Made by a program: the position numbers and the translations under genes | Origin: Spirochaetales bacterium | GTDB taxonomy: Bacteria; Spirochaetota; Spirochaetia; SZUA-6 | Length of the DNA: 64,000 nt | Direction: 5' to 3' | NCBI GenBank assembly: GCA_027021365.1 | Contig: JALUUM010000005.1 | Span: 1 to 64,000 of the forward strand | Shown here: piece by piece, positions 26,014-36,280 of the stretch | Position numbering within the stretch: position 1 is the first letter of the stretch | Layout of the letters: every line of letters starts with the position of its first letter | The notes under the pieces: model-generated | Database searches by the model: none | What the model was told of the DNA's origin: nothing | What the model saw: the letters and a program-made list of their open reading frames with translations, nothing else

Positions 26014-28044
26014 ATGTCTGATATTACCATCCCCGGTGTCACAAGCAAATACAACACGGATAAGATAATAAAGGGGCTTGTCGACGCTGAAAAGGTACGC
26101 CTTACAAGGATGGAAAAGGACAGAGATGCTCTGAAATCAAAAAAAAAGGTCTGGCAGGATCTCAAGCGGAAACTGTCCCTGCTGGAGGGCGATGCAAAGG
26201 AACTGTACGGTTTCAACAATCCCTTCAATGAAAAAATAGCCAAGTCCTCAGATGAAAGCGTAATTACGGCAACAGCATCGAGAACCGCTCTCGAGGAAAC
26301 AAAAAAGATAACAGTCGAACAGATAGCAACATCGGACCGCTTTAAATCGAACTCACTCAGCAAGGATTTTCATGTCCCTCCAGGAAAGTACGTTTTCATC
26401 GTTGGCAAGAAGAAAGTAGCCTTCAACTACACGGGTGGAAGTCTAAAAGATTTCTCTGAAAAGATAAACAAACGGGGGAAAAATCTACTGCGATCCACAG
26501 TTATAAAGGATACGCCTGATACATATGTAATAACCATTGAATCGCTAAAAACAGGCAGGGAAAACAGGTTGAAATTCGAAGAAAAGGCGGTAGATTTTGC
26601 CCTTAAGGCTGGAATATTGGAAAGAACCGAGACCACCGAGAGGGATATTCCTATAACGAAATATACGGTACAACCATGGACAAAGGAACTGACAGAGAAA
26701 TCCTACTCCCTTTCAGACGGCAACCTTACCGTCAACCAGACAAAAGAATTGAAAATTCCTGTGGATCCTCCCTTCAAACTCAACAAAAACATGGTCCTTT
26801 CGATTGAGGTAAAAACTGAAAAGATCCCTGAAAAGCCAAAAGAAAAAATAAAACCTCCTCCGGGGCCCAAACTCCCTGAAAGCGGTGAAATCGAATTTGA
26901 AGGTATCAAGATCAGGAATGAGCCTCTGAAACTTATACTCCCACAATGGAAACCGCCGGAAGAGAAAAAAAGGGTTGACGATATGCAGGTTCTCTTTATA
27001 GAGAGCAACGGCAAGACTTATCCCCTTAAGAAGATAGAAGATTCGGAGGACTTCAAGGTCTACCAGTTCGATGTAGGCAAGATTACAGATAGAATAGATG
27101 CAATTGAAATCAGAAACAGGAATACACACAGAAGGATAACCATCAGAAATGCAAGAATCTTCGACAAGACGGCGCGCGGAAAATTCAAACCACTTCACCC
27201 CCTCAACGAGGCAGGAAATGCCCGGCTCAAGATCGATGGTATCGAGGTTGAAAGGGACAGTAATACGATAGATGACCTTATTCCCGGGGTAAAAATAACA
27301 CTGCAGGGGAAAAGTGACAAACCCGTTGAACTCAAGGTAGAGAGAGACAAGGAAGCAATAAAGAACTCCATAATCAAGCTGGTAGGACACTACAACCAGG
27401 TGATAACGGAAATAGACGTTGTTTCCAGCAAAGATGAATCGATAATCGATGAAGCCACCTACCTTTCGGATGAGGAGAAGAAGAACCTCAAGGATAAACT
27501 GGGATCAATGATAGGAGATATTTCAATATTCCAGTTGAAAAACAAACTCCAATCGATAATGATGAATCCCTATAAGACAGAGGGAGGGAGGGATCTATCA
27601 CTACTTGCCCAAATTGGCATATCAACCGATACTCGAAAACCGGGAGAAGTTACAACGGTAGACAAGACCAAGTTGCGAGGATACCTTGAAATAAATGAAG
27701 ACAAACTCGATGAGGCAATTTCAGATCATCCGGAATGGGTAAAAGAACTGTTTGGCTACGATACGGACGGGGACCTTGTTGTAGATTCCGGTATTGCCTA
27801 TGCACTGGATACACAACTCAAACCCTATATCGATGTAGGGGGTATCATTGCAATACGAGCTGGCACCCTGGACAATCAGATTAAGAATAAAAACAGGGAC
27901 ATCGAATCGTACAAACAACATTTAAAGGACTATGAAGCGGAGCTAAAGTTGAAATTCGGTAAAATGGAAGGCGCGTTGGATGCACTACAGCAGAATTCAA
28001 AGGCACTGGAAAACCTTGGAAGGAGTAACAATCAGGGACAATGA
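26014..28044 (+). CDS. fliD: Flagellar hook-associated protein 2 (filament cap)
   Basis: Forms the cap under which flagellin subunits polymerise; exported by the flagellar apparatus. The 676-residue protein has the FliD N-domain (ITIPGVTSKYNTDKIIKGLVDAEKVRL) and a C-domain with LLAQIGISTD and a helical end. A proline/lysine-rich stretch (EKPKEKIKPPPGPKLPE, about residues 275-292) and a large middle region make it longer than many. GGGAGGGGG precedes the start. It overlaps the next gene by four bases. Confidence 0.92.
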   Translation: MSDITIPGVTSKYNTDKIIKGLVDAEKVRLTRMEKDRDALKSKKKVWQDLKRKLSLLEGDAKELYGFNNPFNEKIAKSSDESVITATASRTALEETKKITVEQIATSDRFKSNSLSKDFHVPPGKYVFIVGKKKVAFNYTGGSLKDFSEKINKRGKNLLRSTVIKDTPDTYVITIESLKTGRENRLKFEEKAVDFALKAGILERTETTERDIPITKYTVQPWTKELTEKSYSLSDGNLTVNQTKELKIPVDPPFKLNKNMVLSIEVKTEKIPEKPKEKIKPPPGPKLPESGEIEFEGIKIRNEPLKLILPQWKPPEEKKRVDDMQVLFIESNGKTYPLKKIEDSEDFKVYQFDVGKITDRIDAIEIRNRNTHRRITIRNARIFDKTARGKFKPLHPLNEAGNARLKIDGIEVERDSNTIDDLIPGVKITLQGKSDKPVELKVERDKEAIKNSIIKLVGHYNQVITEIDVVSSKDESIIDEATYLSDEEKKNLKDKLGSMIGDISIFQLKNKLQSIMMNPYKTEGGRDLSLLAQIGISTDTRKPGEVTTVDKTKLRGYLEINEDKLDEAISDHPEWVKELFGYDTDGDLVVDSGIAYALDTQLKPYIDVGGIIAIRAGTLDNQIKNKNRDIESYKQHLKDYEAELKLKFGKMEGALDALQQNSKALENLGRSNNQGQ

Positions 28045-28937
28045 GAATACTGGTAAACAATGAAGAGATAGATTTCACCCTTGAAAACGAAAAGACACTG
28101 GGAGATGTAATGACGGAAATCGAAAAATGGATCCAAGAATCCGGTTTCAACATCACATCTCTCAAGGCGAACGGAAAAACACTCCCCTTGCAGGATAAGA
28201 ATACGTGGTATGGTATCGGAATAAATGACATAGATACGCTTGAAATGACTGCAAGTCATATTTCACAACTAAGAGCCGAAAATCTAGAGACCGCTTACCA
28301 GTACCTCAGCCTGCTGCAGAACGCCCTCTCCAGAAAAGATTCAAAGCTCTTCAATGAATTGAAAGTAGGTCTCCCATTCATGATTGAGAGTCTTGAAAAT
28401 AATTTTTTAATTGACAGAAAAACCACGGAAGGTTTAGACAGAATAAAAAGGTTGAAGGGAGAGGAACTGATTTCACTGGATCAAAATCTTTCTCACGAAA
28501 TGGAAAATTTCATCGATGATATGAAGGTTTCCGTAAAAAATGCATACAATGAAATACTCAAGCCTGCTGATTCACTTAAGAGCCTCGTGGAAGAACTTGT
28601 AACTTCGGAAAGAGAGATAAGCGAAGTATCGATCCTTTTGCAAAGCGGAAGAGACAGGGAAGCAATGGACAAGATAGTGAGATTCTCTGATCTCACCTCT
28701 CGCCTGTTCCGGATACTGTCTTCCATGGATTTCTCCGGCATTATAAGTATCGAAGAACTGAAAATTGGCGGTAAAAGCGGAAAGGAGTTTTACAGGGAAC
28801 TGAACGGTATACTCGGAGAATTGATAGAGGCTTTTGGCATCGGAGACTACGTACTGATAGGGGATCTTCTCGAATACGAAATAGCACCTCGACTGGAAAT
28901 GCTGATTACACTGGCAAAGGAAATTCAAATCTCTTGA
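28041..28937 (+). CDS. Unrecognised protein coupled to fliD, beta-grasp-like N-terminus
   Basis: A 298-residue soluble protein that starts inside the fliD stop (ATGA), so it is translated with FliD. Residues 1-75 read like a small ubiquitin-like/beta-grasp fold (MRILVNNEEIDFTLENE, LKANGKTLPL); residues 90-298 are long helices, possibly a bundle. I do not recognise a family. FliD is often followed by a chaperone such as FliS, and a helical export chaperone would suit this place, but the size and N-domain differ from FliS. Confidence 0.6.
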   Translation: MRILVNNEEIDFTLENEKTLGDVMTEIEKWIQESGFNITSLKANGKTLPLQDKNTWYGIGINDIDTLEMTASHISQLRAENLETAYQYLSLLQNALSRKDSKLFNELKVGLPFMIESLENNFLIDRKTTEGLDRIKRLKGEELISLDQNLSHEMENFIDDMKVSVKNAYNEILKPADSLKSLVEELVTSEREISEVSILLQSGRDREAMDKIVRFSDLTSRLFRILSSMDFSGIISIEELKIGGKSGKEFYRELNGILGELIEAFGIGDYVLIGDLLEYEIAPRLEMLITLAKEIQIS

Positions 28938-28950
28938 ACGAGGTAAGAAA

Positions 28951-30069
28951 ATGATTTTTCTACAGACAAAGTACAAGTTTCTCGCTACAGCGGATACCAA
29001 ATCGATATGGATATTCGGAATTGTCATGCTTGGTTTTATCATCCTGCTCGTTGTGGGAAGTATAATGTCTGGGAGGTCACAGGGAGGAAGGGGAAAAGCT
29101 CAAACACAACGGTACAGCAAGCATATCTTCAGACAGATGGCAAAAAGCATTGGCCTTAACAAGGTACAGATCGAATTTCTTGAAAAACTCGTACTTGCAA
29201 CAAAGGTCAGACAACCAATGCTCATCTTTTCCAGTGCCGGACTTCTTGATGACGTACTCAAGAGAGGCCTGTACTCCATACAGAACAACAGAGAAATGTC
29301 GGAGGAAGAAAAGGAGAAAAAAATCAGTCTCATCTTTCAGATCAAGCAGCTCATAGAGAGTAACTTCAGAAAGAAAATCGGAATTCAGTCCACACATCTC
29401 GTTAAACCAGGCCAATCTGTACTTATAATGCCCGAACACGGGGGACAATTTCCAAGCAGGGTTTTATCCAACTTGAAAGACATGCTTGCCCTTCTCGTAC
29501 CTACCGACGGAGCCGGTAATGAACTCCGCTGGAAGAGGGGCACAAGGTTGAAGGTGACCTTCTGGCGTGATAATGATGCCGGTTACTCATTCTTTACCAA
29601 GATACTCGGATACAACTTCATCAAGGGGCTCCCCGCCCTCTTTATTCAGCACTCAAAAACACTTAGGAGAGAGCAGAAGAGACGATTCAAGAGAAGGGCA
29701 CTGGAACGCCCCTGTTTCTTCTTTCCCATTAGCATAATGGAGGTTGGTACGGGAAGGAGAAAAACGAAAAAAGCCGTTATCCATGAACGACAGAAGTACC
29801 TGGGAACAATAATAGATATCTCGGCCGGTGGTTGCAGCATAAGAACACTTAACCCACTTCCCAAGGGTAAGTTGATAAAAATCAATTTTGAGATAGAAAG
29901 GAAAGTGCCTGTCGTTGCCTTCGGGAAGGTTCAGCGTGTCAGAGGCGAGAAATTACAGGGTGGGGTAATGCACGTGATGTTCACAAGGGTATCAAGCAAG
30001 AACCTCAATCAAATATACACGTATGTTTATAATTACACACTGCCTCAGGCAAGTACCATGAAAATTTGA
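28951..30069 (+). CDS. Membrane-anchored PilZ protein
   Basis: A 372-residue protein. One membrane segment at about residues 21-40 (IFGIVMLGFIILLVVGS) is followed by a large cytoplasmic part. The PilZ domain near residues 230-360 has RRALERPCFF early and IDISAGGCSIRT, the c-di-GMP-binding RxxxR-like and D-x-S-x-G-G motifs. It belongs to the spirochaete type with a helical domain before PilZ. Position after fliD suggests c-di-GMP control of motility. GAGG lies seven bases before the ATG. Confidence 0.85.
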   Translation: MIFLQTKYKFLATADTKSIWIFGIVMLGFIILLVVGSIMSGRSQGGRGKAQTQRYSKHIFRQMAKSIGLNKVQIEFLEKLVLATKVRQPMLIFSSAGLLDDVLKRGLYSIQNNREMSEEEKEKKISLIFQIKQLIESNFRKKIGIQSTHLVKPGQSVLIMPEHGGQFPSRVLSNLKDMLALLVPTDGAGNELRWKRGTRLKVTFWRDNDAGYSFFTKILGYNFIKGLPALFIQHSKTLRREQKRRFKRRALERPCFFFPISIMEVGTGRRKTKKAVIHERQKYLGTIIDISAGGCSIRTLNPLPKGKLIKINFEIERKVPVVAFGKVQRVRGEKLQGGVMHVMFTRVSSKNLNQIYTYVYNYTLPQASTMKI

Positions 30070-30133
30070 AGAACAAGAGATTCCTTTGACACATTGACCG
30101 TTATTACCTTTTTCATTTATTATCCCTTAATAC

Positions 30134-30556
30134 ATGCAGAGATATTTAAGTAAATCCCCCGAGGAAACCGTTGAAATCGGGGAAAAAATCGGAAAGAAAA
30201 TAGGAAGAGGAGCAACGATTCTTTTGAGCGGTGCCCTTGGTTCTGGTAAGACGGTACTGGTAAGGGGCATTGCAAGCGCTCTGGGTATTTCAGAACGGGT
30301 TACAAGTCCCAGCTTTACTCTGATATCCGTTTACAGGGGAAAATATGAACTCTACCATGTCGACCTGTACAGAATAGAGAGGGTGGATGAAGTGGAAGAC
30401 CTCGGACTGGAAGACATATTGAACTCAGGAAGTATCGTCGTAATTGAATGGGGCGAGAAGATAAGATCCATTCTTCCGGATGATTGTATCGAGGTGAATA
30501 TCAATATAAAATCCGGTGAAGAGAGGGAAATAATACTGAAAGGAATTTCAATTTGA
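30134..30556 (+). CDS. tsaE: tRNA threonylcarbamoyladenosine biosynthesis ATPase TsaE
   Basis: A 140-residue P-loop ATPase that works with TsaB and TsaD to put t6A on tRNAs reading ANN codons. Walker A is GALGSGKT near residue 33, with SPSFTL and the YHVDLYRIE Walker-B-like block. It overlaps tsaB by four bases (TTGA). tsaD is not in the window. A TTGACA/TTGACC-like element lies in the 64-base gap upstream. Confidence 0.93.
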   Translation: MQRYLSKSPEETVEIGEKIGKKIGRGATILLSGALGSGKTVLVRGIASALGISERVTSPSFTLISVYRGKYELYHVDLYRIERVDEVEDLGLEDILNSGSIVVIEWGEKIRSILPDDCIEVNINIKSGEEREIILKGISI

Positions 30557-31242
30557 ATATTCTTGCCATAGATACTTCCACTGAATACCTCATGGTAGGG
30601 CTTGAAAGCGACAAGGGAACAATCTCTCTTTCTGCGAGAATGGGTCTGAAGCATGCCACTACCCTTCTCCCCTGGATAGAGAGGATACTGAAGGATGCAA
30701 GTATAAAACCCGATAAGCTGGAGTTGATCGTGTGCTCCATAGGGCCTGGTTCATTTACGGGCCTTCGTATCGGACTGGCAACGGTAAAGGGTCTTGTCAT
30801 GGGTACCGGATGCAGCGTGGTAGGTATCAGAAGCCTCGATCACTTTGCATTTCCCTACTCATTCTTCGATGGAGCTGTGGTACCTGTTATAAATGCAAAG
30901 AAAAACAGGTACTATGCTGCAATTTATGTCGGTGGAAAGAGGGAATCAGACTATCTCGATATCGGTTTCGAGGCCCTATCTGAGAGACTTAAAGGCTACG
31001 ATAAGATACTCTTTACAGGGCCGGTTGCAGTGAAGGTGGGAGAGCTCTTTAGGGGTAAAGAACTTCCCTCGAGGGTGGCAAGAATCAATGTTGCGTTCCA
31101 TCCGGAGAGCGAGTCCCTTATTCGACTTGGAGTACAGAAATATCAAGAAACCGGTGGCGAAAGTGTAGAAAATCTGGTACCATTCTACATTAGAAAAAGT
31201 GAAGCCGAGATTAAAAAGTTTGGAGCAGAAGGGAATGAGTGA
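30553..31242 (+). CDS. tsaB: tRNA threonylcarbamoyladenosine biosynthesis protein TsaB
   Basis: A 229-residue ASKHA-fold partner of TsaD. It begins MNILAIDTSTEYLMVGL and has GPGSFTGLRIGLATVKGL, both TsaB signatures. The start is TTG overlapping the tsaE stop. Its end overlaps the HD-GYP gene by eight bases. Confidence 0.93.
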   Translation: MNILAIDTSTEYLMVGLESDKGTISLSARMGLKHATTLLPWIERILKDASIKPDKLELIVCSIGPGSFTGLRIGLATVKGLVMGTGCSVVGIRSLDHFAFPYSFFDGAVVPVINAKKNRYYAAIYVGGKRESDYLDIGFEALSERLKGYDKILFTGPVAVKVGELFRGKELPSRVARINVAFHPESESLIRLGVQKYQETGGESVENLVPFYIRKSEAEIKKFGAEGNE

Positions 31243-32326
31243 GGAAGATATCGAGGAAATCGAAGAGGCAGAGGAAGCCGAAGAGATAGAAGAACTGGAG
31301 GATGTGGAAAGCGAGTCACAGGTTTTTATCGGAGAGGATATTCTTAAACGTGAGAGCATAAAAATCTGGAGAAAGAGCTATGAGAACAGCCCTTCACCCT
31401 CCATTTTGATCAACGACCAACTTCAAATAGTATGGCTCAATAGGGCTTTTTCCGAACTCTTCGGAGATTCGAAACATCTGATCGGGAAGGCTTTTATCAA
31501 CTACTATTCGGCATTTGCCGACAGAAACACCCTGACCGACATTGCAAGGAAGCTCTACTCCAAAAATGCCGGCTATAGCTGGTACGGAAGGATCGAGAGT
31601 AAGAATAAGAACAGTATTTCAGTGATAACCAAGCTACTCATAGTTCCCCTCTTCGACTCGGTAGAACATGAAAAACCAATTGCCTACGGTGGTGTCTATA
31701 ACGATATAAGTAGTGAATACAAGGAACTGCTTAAGAATACTTTTCAGAGTCTGCTCGAAGCGGCACGACTGAAGGACAATGATACGGGTAATCATATAGA
31801 AAGGGTAAACAGATATTCAAAAAGGCTCGCAGAGGCTCTCGTGCCCCTTTCAAAGTATCCCCAGGTGGACAATGAATTTATCGAGAACATAGGTTATCTC
31901 GCAGCGATGCATGATGTGGGAAAAATCGGAACACCGGATGATATTCTGAACAAGCAGGGCCCCCTGGAGGATTGGGAATGGGAGATAATGAAGGAACACA
32001 CGATAAACGGTGCATATATACTCAGCACCTATCCGAATCCGATGGCAAGAGAGATAGCCTTAAGGCACCATGAATGGTGGAACGGGGCTGGGTACCCGCA
32101 CGGCCTGAGCGGGGATCTTATACCTTTGAGCGCCCGGATAGTTACGATAGCCGATGTCTATGATGCGCTAAGGATGGAACGAAGTTACAAGAAGGCATTT
32201 TCACATGAAAAGGCAAAATCGATAATAAGCGAAGAAAAGGGAAGCCATTTCGACCCGAACCTGATAGACATCTTTGAAAAGATAGAGGGAGATTTCAGGG
32301 AAATCTACGAAGAGCTCAACGATTAG
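31235..32326 (+). CDS. PAS-HD-GYP protein (c-di-GMP phosphodiesterase candidate)
   Basis: A 363-residue protein. The first 35 residues are extremely acidic (repeats of EE/EA). A PAS domain spans about 50-165. The HD-GYP domain follows: [13 protein letters not shown] and [15 protein letters not shown], containing the metal-binding HD pair and the GYP motif, so hydrolysis of c-di-GMP is likely. The ATG at 31235 is set by GGAG nine bases upstream; an earlier in-frame ATG exists. It overlaps tsaB by eight bases and, tail to tail, csrA by 11. Confidence 0.87.
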   Translation: MSEEDIEEIEEAEEAEEIEELEDVESESQVFIGEDILKRESIKIWRKSYENSPSPSILINDQLQIVWLNRAFSELFGDSKHLIGKAFINYYSAFADRNTLTDIARKLYSKNAGYSWYGRIESKNKNSISVITKLLIVPLFDSVEHEKPIAYGGVYNDISSEYKELLKNTFQSLLEAARLKDNDTGNHIERVNRYSKRLAEALVPLSKYPQVDNEFIENIGYLAAMHDVGKIGTPDDILNKQGPLEDWEWEIMKEHTINGAYILSTYPNPMAREIALRHHEWWNGAGYPHGLSGDLIPLSARIVTIADVYDALRMERSYKKAFSHEKAKSIISEEKGSHFDPNLIDIFEKIEGDFREIYEELND

Positions 32327-32585
32327 GCTTCTTCTTATCCTTGCCTTCCTTACCTTTATTCTTATCGAGAAGCTTGTCAAGCGAGAGGATAAGTTCCGGT
32401 TTGGATTTGACAGCTTCGATATTCTCTTTTTGTATGGCCCTGTACACTTCCTGCCTGTATACCTTGATATTCCTCGGGGCCTTTATTCCTATCTTTACCT
32501 GGTCACCCCGTATATCCACAATGGAAATCTCTATCTGGTCGCCAATCATTATACTCTCGTTGAGTTTTCGTGTAAGTATCAGCAT
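32316..32585 (-). CDS. csrA: Carbon storage regulator CsrA
   Basis: A small dimeric RNA-binding protein that blocks ribosome access at GGA motifs. The 89-residue protein has the full core [20 protein letters not shown] and the [17 protein letters not shown]-contact region, plus a basic Lys-rich tail of about 15 residues beyond the usual end. The frame opens 18 codons earlier, but the conserved MLILTRK fixes the start. It overlaps fliW by seven bases. The likely targets are the flagellin leaders at 23.5 and 24.6 kb. Confidence 0.96.
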   Translation of the reverse strand: MLILTRKLNESIMIGDQIEISIVDIRGDQVKIGIKAPRNIKVYRQEVYRAIQKENIEAVKSKPELILSLDKLLDKNKGKEGKDKKKPNR

Positions 32586-33028
32586 GATTCCTGCCTTACA
32601 GCAGCAAGTTCCTCCAGTATAACATGCCTTACCTGCCACTTCGGGTTCGTACTGATTGACTGCCGTCCCACCCTTGTCTTCTTGTTTATGATGATTGGCC
32701 CCTGGAGGTTTGCTGTCATTTTGGTGGTATTTTCGGGGATTGTAACTATTGCAAAATCGAGAATGTCTTCCGATGATTCTATTCCTATCTCTTTGAGCTC
32801 CTCGGCATCAACCTCGAGTTTGTAATCCGGTCTGAATATCCTCGGATTGATAAGAACGAATGCAATTTCCACTACATCCATTGATTGAAGCCAGTAGAAT
32901 GGCTGCTGCCTTGCATCGAGAAGGACATAGTCCTTTAGACTTTCAAAGCCAAGTATTCCATATGGGAAGAATATCCTCTGCCGTTCATCGACCTCTATGA
33001 CACCATATGGTTTTGTATTTACCTTCAT
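32579..33028 (-). CDS. fliW: Flagellar assembly factor FliW
   Basis: A 149-residue protein that binds either flagellin or CsrA and so links filament growth to flagellin translation. Family blocks are [20 protein letters not shown] and the [18 protein letters not shown] segment. An upstream in-frame TTG exists, but GAGG eight bases before supports ATG at 33028. It overlaps csrA, as in many flagellated bacteria. Confidence 0.95.
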   Translation of the reverse strand: MKVNTKPYGVIEVDERQRIFFPYGILGFESLKDYVLLDARQQPFYWLQSMDVVEIAFVLINPRIFRPDYKLEVDAEELKEIGIESSEDILDFAIVTIPENTTKMTANLQGPIIINKKTRVGRQSISTNPKWQVRHVILEELAAVRQESC

Positions 33029-33142
33029 CAATTCAACCTCGATTCTTATTCTCGCGATTCATACTGTTCACAGGACTCATACGATTCACTATCCATATAT
33101 TGCCCACTTCTATTGCTTACCTCTATCGATCGCTTATCTCGC
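33029..33142. repeat. Degenerate repeat between fliW and flgL
   Basis: A 114-base gap filled with drifting copies of two units: CGATTCATAC-like near 33050-33095 and ATTGC(C/T)NAC(T/C)TCT-like (13 bp) from about 33100. No gene seen. Confidence 0.4.
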
Positions 33143-34390
33143 TTACCGCAGGAAATCGAGAAGCGTGGGTCTTAAAATCCTCGCAGCAGTGGACAGGGCA
33201 GCCTGATGAGTGTATTCCAGCATCTTCAAATTGGTAATGGCTTCGGTAACATCCAGATCCACCTCTTTGGAATCCATCTTTATGAAATCGGGAAGTATCG
33301 AAGCAAGCCTCTTATAGGTCACCTCGAGGCGATTGTCCTTTGCTCCCAATTCGGCAATCGTGGAGGTAAGACTGTTAATCGCACTATCCATGCCTCTCAA
33401 TACCAGCCCCCCGACTTCTTCCGAATCACCCTTGTAGAGGCTGTCTCTAAGGTGAATAAGCATATCGAATACGGAACCACCGAATACTGTTGCCGATTTA
33501 GAGTAATTCAGAGGAGGCCTCGAATTGTCCTTTGCTATGATCCCCAGATCTTTCATAACACTCCCGTTACCGGCATCCTCTATCCATATCTGATGAGGAT
33601 ACGTGCTCTGCAATACGAGGGAGTTCTTTATCGGGTCCAAGGTTGCCTTTACCGGAGCGGCAGAGTCGTTAATCTTACTTATAATAGCATAGACATTGTC
33701 ACCGGCTTTGAGCTCGATATTTACCCCGTCTATCCTTATCTGGCTGTTGTTCTGCACCCTGTAGTTACGTGCATCGATCGAGGAGTAAATCTGCTGGTTT
33801 TCAGCCCAGAATGCATGGTTACCCGGAATATTCACCGAAACCACGGAACCTTCCATTATTTCATTACCATTCTCACCAATATTACCCACGTAGTCCACTT
33901 TGGTGATAACCTGTCCCTTTGCACCCGGAACATTTCCCATTGTTGCCCTAAACGGTTCCGTCGCGGTTCTGAAACCGGAGAAGATCGTTTTCCCGTCTGC
34001 TCCCCTCGCATTCCCTATCTGTACCAGTTCGTTTACCAGTTGATTGACCTCTTCACCCAGGTAGGCCATCTGGTTCTTGTCCAGTACTCCGTTTGCCCCT
34101 TCAACTGCAATCTCCCGTGCACGCTGAACAATGTCCAGGGAATCCCTAAGGTAGCCCTCTGCTAAAGAGAGTTCCCCCCTCATGTACTCTATATTCTTTG
34201 TGTAACGTTTTAACCTCGTAATATCCGACTTGTAACGGGTGGACTTGGCAGCAGCCAGGGGGTCGTCCCTCAGGTTCTTTATTCTACTCTGGGAGGCAAT
34301 CTTGTTGTTCAACTGATTCATCCTCCACTCTCTCAATCTAAGATAATACTGGCTGTCGAAATTTGGAAGATTTGTACTGATTCTTTTCAT
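33143..34390 (-). CDS. flgL: Flagellar hook-associated protein 3
   Basis: Joins hook and filament with FlgK. A 415-residue flagellin-like protein: N-terminal helix RISTNLPNFDSQYYLRLRE, the NLRDDPLAAAKSTRYK block typical of FlgL, and a C-terminal helix LEYTHQAALSTAARILRPTL. It lies six bases after flgK on the same strand. Confidence 0.93.
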   Translation of the reverse strand: MKRISTNLPNFDSQYYLRLREWRMNQLNNKIASQSRIKNLRDDPLAAAKSTRYKSDITRLKRYTKNIEYMRGELSLAEGYLRDSLDIVQRAREIAVEGANGVLDKNQMAYLGEEVNQLVNELVQIGNARGADGKTIFSGFRTATEPFRATMGNVPGAKGQVITKVDYVGNIGENGNEIMEGSVVSVNIPGNHAFWAENQQIYSSIDARNYRVQNNSQIRIDGVNIELKAGDNVYAIISKINDSAAPVKATLDPIKNSLVLQSTYPHQIWIEDAGNGSVMKDLGIIAKDNSRPPLNYSKSATVFGGSVFDMLIHLRDSLYKGDSEEVGGLVLRGMDSAINSLTSTIAELGAKDNRLEVTYKRLASILPDFIKMDSKEVDLDVTEAITNLKMLEYTHQAALSTAARILRPTLLDFLR

Positions 34391-34396
34391 GGCCTG

Positions 34397-36271
34397 TTAG
34401 ACTCCCATCCTGTTGATTATCGTATCTAGCATCCTGTCCACCTCGGTAACAAAGCGAGCAGCTGCTGCGTACCCGTGTTGATACTTGATCATGTTTGCAA
34501 TCTCCTCATCGATGTTCACGCCTGATATTGCCTCCCTCTGGTCTGTTAGCTCTTTTATAACAAGTTTCTCCGTTTCCAGCGCCCGGGAGGCTTCCTCCCC
34601 CTTCAGACCTATCTCTGCAACTGCGGTGCTAAAGTAATCGTCGAAGTTGTTAATAAGCCCGATCATCACCGGTTCGTTCCTCAGCTTTGCTATTGCAAGG
34701 GCAGCCGACCCGTCACCGGGCCCTTCCGAGCGTCCGTTAAAACCGAAAGATGAAACTATATAGCCGGGATCCTTTACAATCTTCTCATTTACAGTAATCC
34801 ATCCCGCGGGATGGGCAAGTGGTGCAACGCTGAAATCTGCTCCTCCATTCAATTGTAAGACGGCATTTGCCTGTTGCCAGTCAAAGGCACCCGGTTTCCC
34901 CGCTCCTTTCAAAAGGCCTGCATAACCAACGAGAAACTGTCCGGAATCCTCTACATGTCTTATTACGAAATCCGGGTTCTTCTCGTTGGCCGCAGGCACA
35001 CCTTTCAAAGAGAGCCTTCCCTCGGAATCGAGCCTTGCAACAACCTCTGCACCGGAGAGGTTGATTCTCTTTATCAGGTCCTCCACCGTATCCTTCGGGA
35101 AATACTTGATACTCACATCACCTGCCGGTCCTGACAGTGTAAGGGAACCTGCAAGACCAATCTCTTCCTTCGGTTGCAGCTTGTTTGTTCCTGTCAATCT
35201 GAAGATATATGAAGAATCGTACGTTCCATCACCATTCCTGTCGTAGTTGCCCGAGATGTTTTCTATGAAGGGATACTCGACAAAAAAATCGATCCCGGTC
35301 TCATTGTTGAGACCGTAACCCCTCCTGTGAATATCATTCACCATGTCTATGAAATTCACCGTCATCATGTCGAGCTTCTGAATCTCGCGTTTTGCATCCA
35401 CGTCACGGAGCTCGATGAGCGAGGCAAGTTTGCCTCCCTCGAAATACGCCTTCTCACCGCCGTTCTTCCATACAACGGTGGAGTATCCCTCGTTGTTGGG
35501 ATCTCCCACAGTTGCCAGTTCCTCATAGTGTTTCCCCTGAACGAGGTGAATCCCACCACTGTTTATCACGAGTTCATCCTCGTCCCTTCTGTTCACCGTA
35601 ATGTTGACAAGGGAGGAAAGTTTCTCTATGAGAAGGTCCCTCCTGTCCAGAAGATCGTTGGGATTGTCTCCCATTGCCTTGATCTTTACTATCTCGCCAT
35701 TCAGTGAAGCTATCTCTCTTATGTAGGAGTTTAAATCCTTTACAGTCCCGACTACATCCCCCTCTATACTATCCCTTATCTCCTTGAAACGCTTGAACCT
35801 GTTGTGAATGGCATCTATGAGGCTTTTGCCCCTCTGCAAGACTGCCTTTCTCGCTGCCATCTCACCTGGATGCTGGGAAAGCTCCTGCCAAGATTCCCAG
35901 AACTTGTCCATGAGTGAACGTACCGAAAGGTCACCAGGCTCATTGTAGACCTGTTCCAGCATAAGGATGTACTTGTCCCGCTGGTTCCAGTATTCAACAC
36001 CGTTCTTCTCCGCCACAATCCTGTTTTCCAGGAGCAGATCCTTGATTCTTGCAATTCTCGTCGTTTCAACACCCTGGCCGATCATTCCGGGTGTTTCCTC
36101 ACGGTTCAAACCGGGGAAATAGAGGGGATCAACTGCCCCCATCTCCACCCTCTGCCTGCTGTAACCATCTACATCGGCATTGCTAAGGTTATGGCCAACC
36201 GTTTGAAGGCCCACGGTATGGGTTATCAGGCTTCTCTTGCCTATCTCTATTCCTGCAAAGGTGGATTGCAC
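34397..36271 (-). CDS. flgK: Flagellar hook-associated protein 1
   Basis: First hook-filament junction protein, 624 residues. It has the N-terminal block with TVGHNLSNADVDGYSRQRV, the rod/hook-family signature, and a C-terminal helix INIDEEIANMIKYQ-like (VNIDEEIANMIKYQHGYAAA). The start is GTG, set by TAGGAGG five bases before. It follows flgN by nine bases, its chaperone. Confidence 0.95.
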   Translation of the reverse strand: MQSTFAGIEIGKRSLITHTVGLQTVGHNLSNADVDGYSRQRVEMGAVDPLYFPGLNREETPGMIGQGVETTRIARIKDLLLENRIVAEKNGVEYWNQRDKYILMLEQVYNEPGDLSVRSLMDKFWESWQELSQHPGEMAARKAVLQRGKSLIDAIHNRFKRFKEIRDSIEGDVVGTVKDLNSYIREIASLNGEIVKIKAMGDNPNDLLDRRDLLIEKLSSLVNITVNRRDEDELVINSGGIHLVQGKHYEELATVGDPNNEGYSTVVWKNGGEKAYFEGGKLASLIELRDVDAKREIQKLDMMTVNFIDMVNDIHRRGYGLNNETGIDFFVEYPFIENISGNYDRNGDGTYDSSYIFRLTGTNKLQPKEEIGLAGSLTLSGPAGDVSIKYFPKDTVEDLIKRINLSGAEVVARLDSEGRLSLKGVPAANEKNPDFVIRHVEDSGQFLVGYAGLLKGAGKPGAFDWQQANAVLQLNGGADFSVAPLAHPAGWITVNEKIVKDPGYIVSSFGFNGRSEGPGDGSAALAIAKLRNEPVMIGLINNFDDYFSTAVAEIGLKGEEASRALETEKLVIKELTDQREAISGVNIDEEIANMIKYQHGYAAAARFVTEVDRMLDTIINRMGV

Positions 36272-36280
36272 ATCTTCCTC

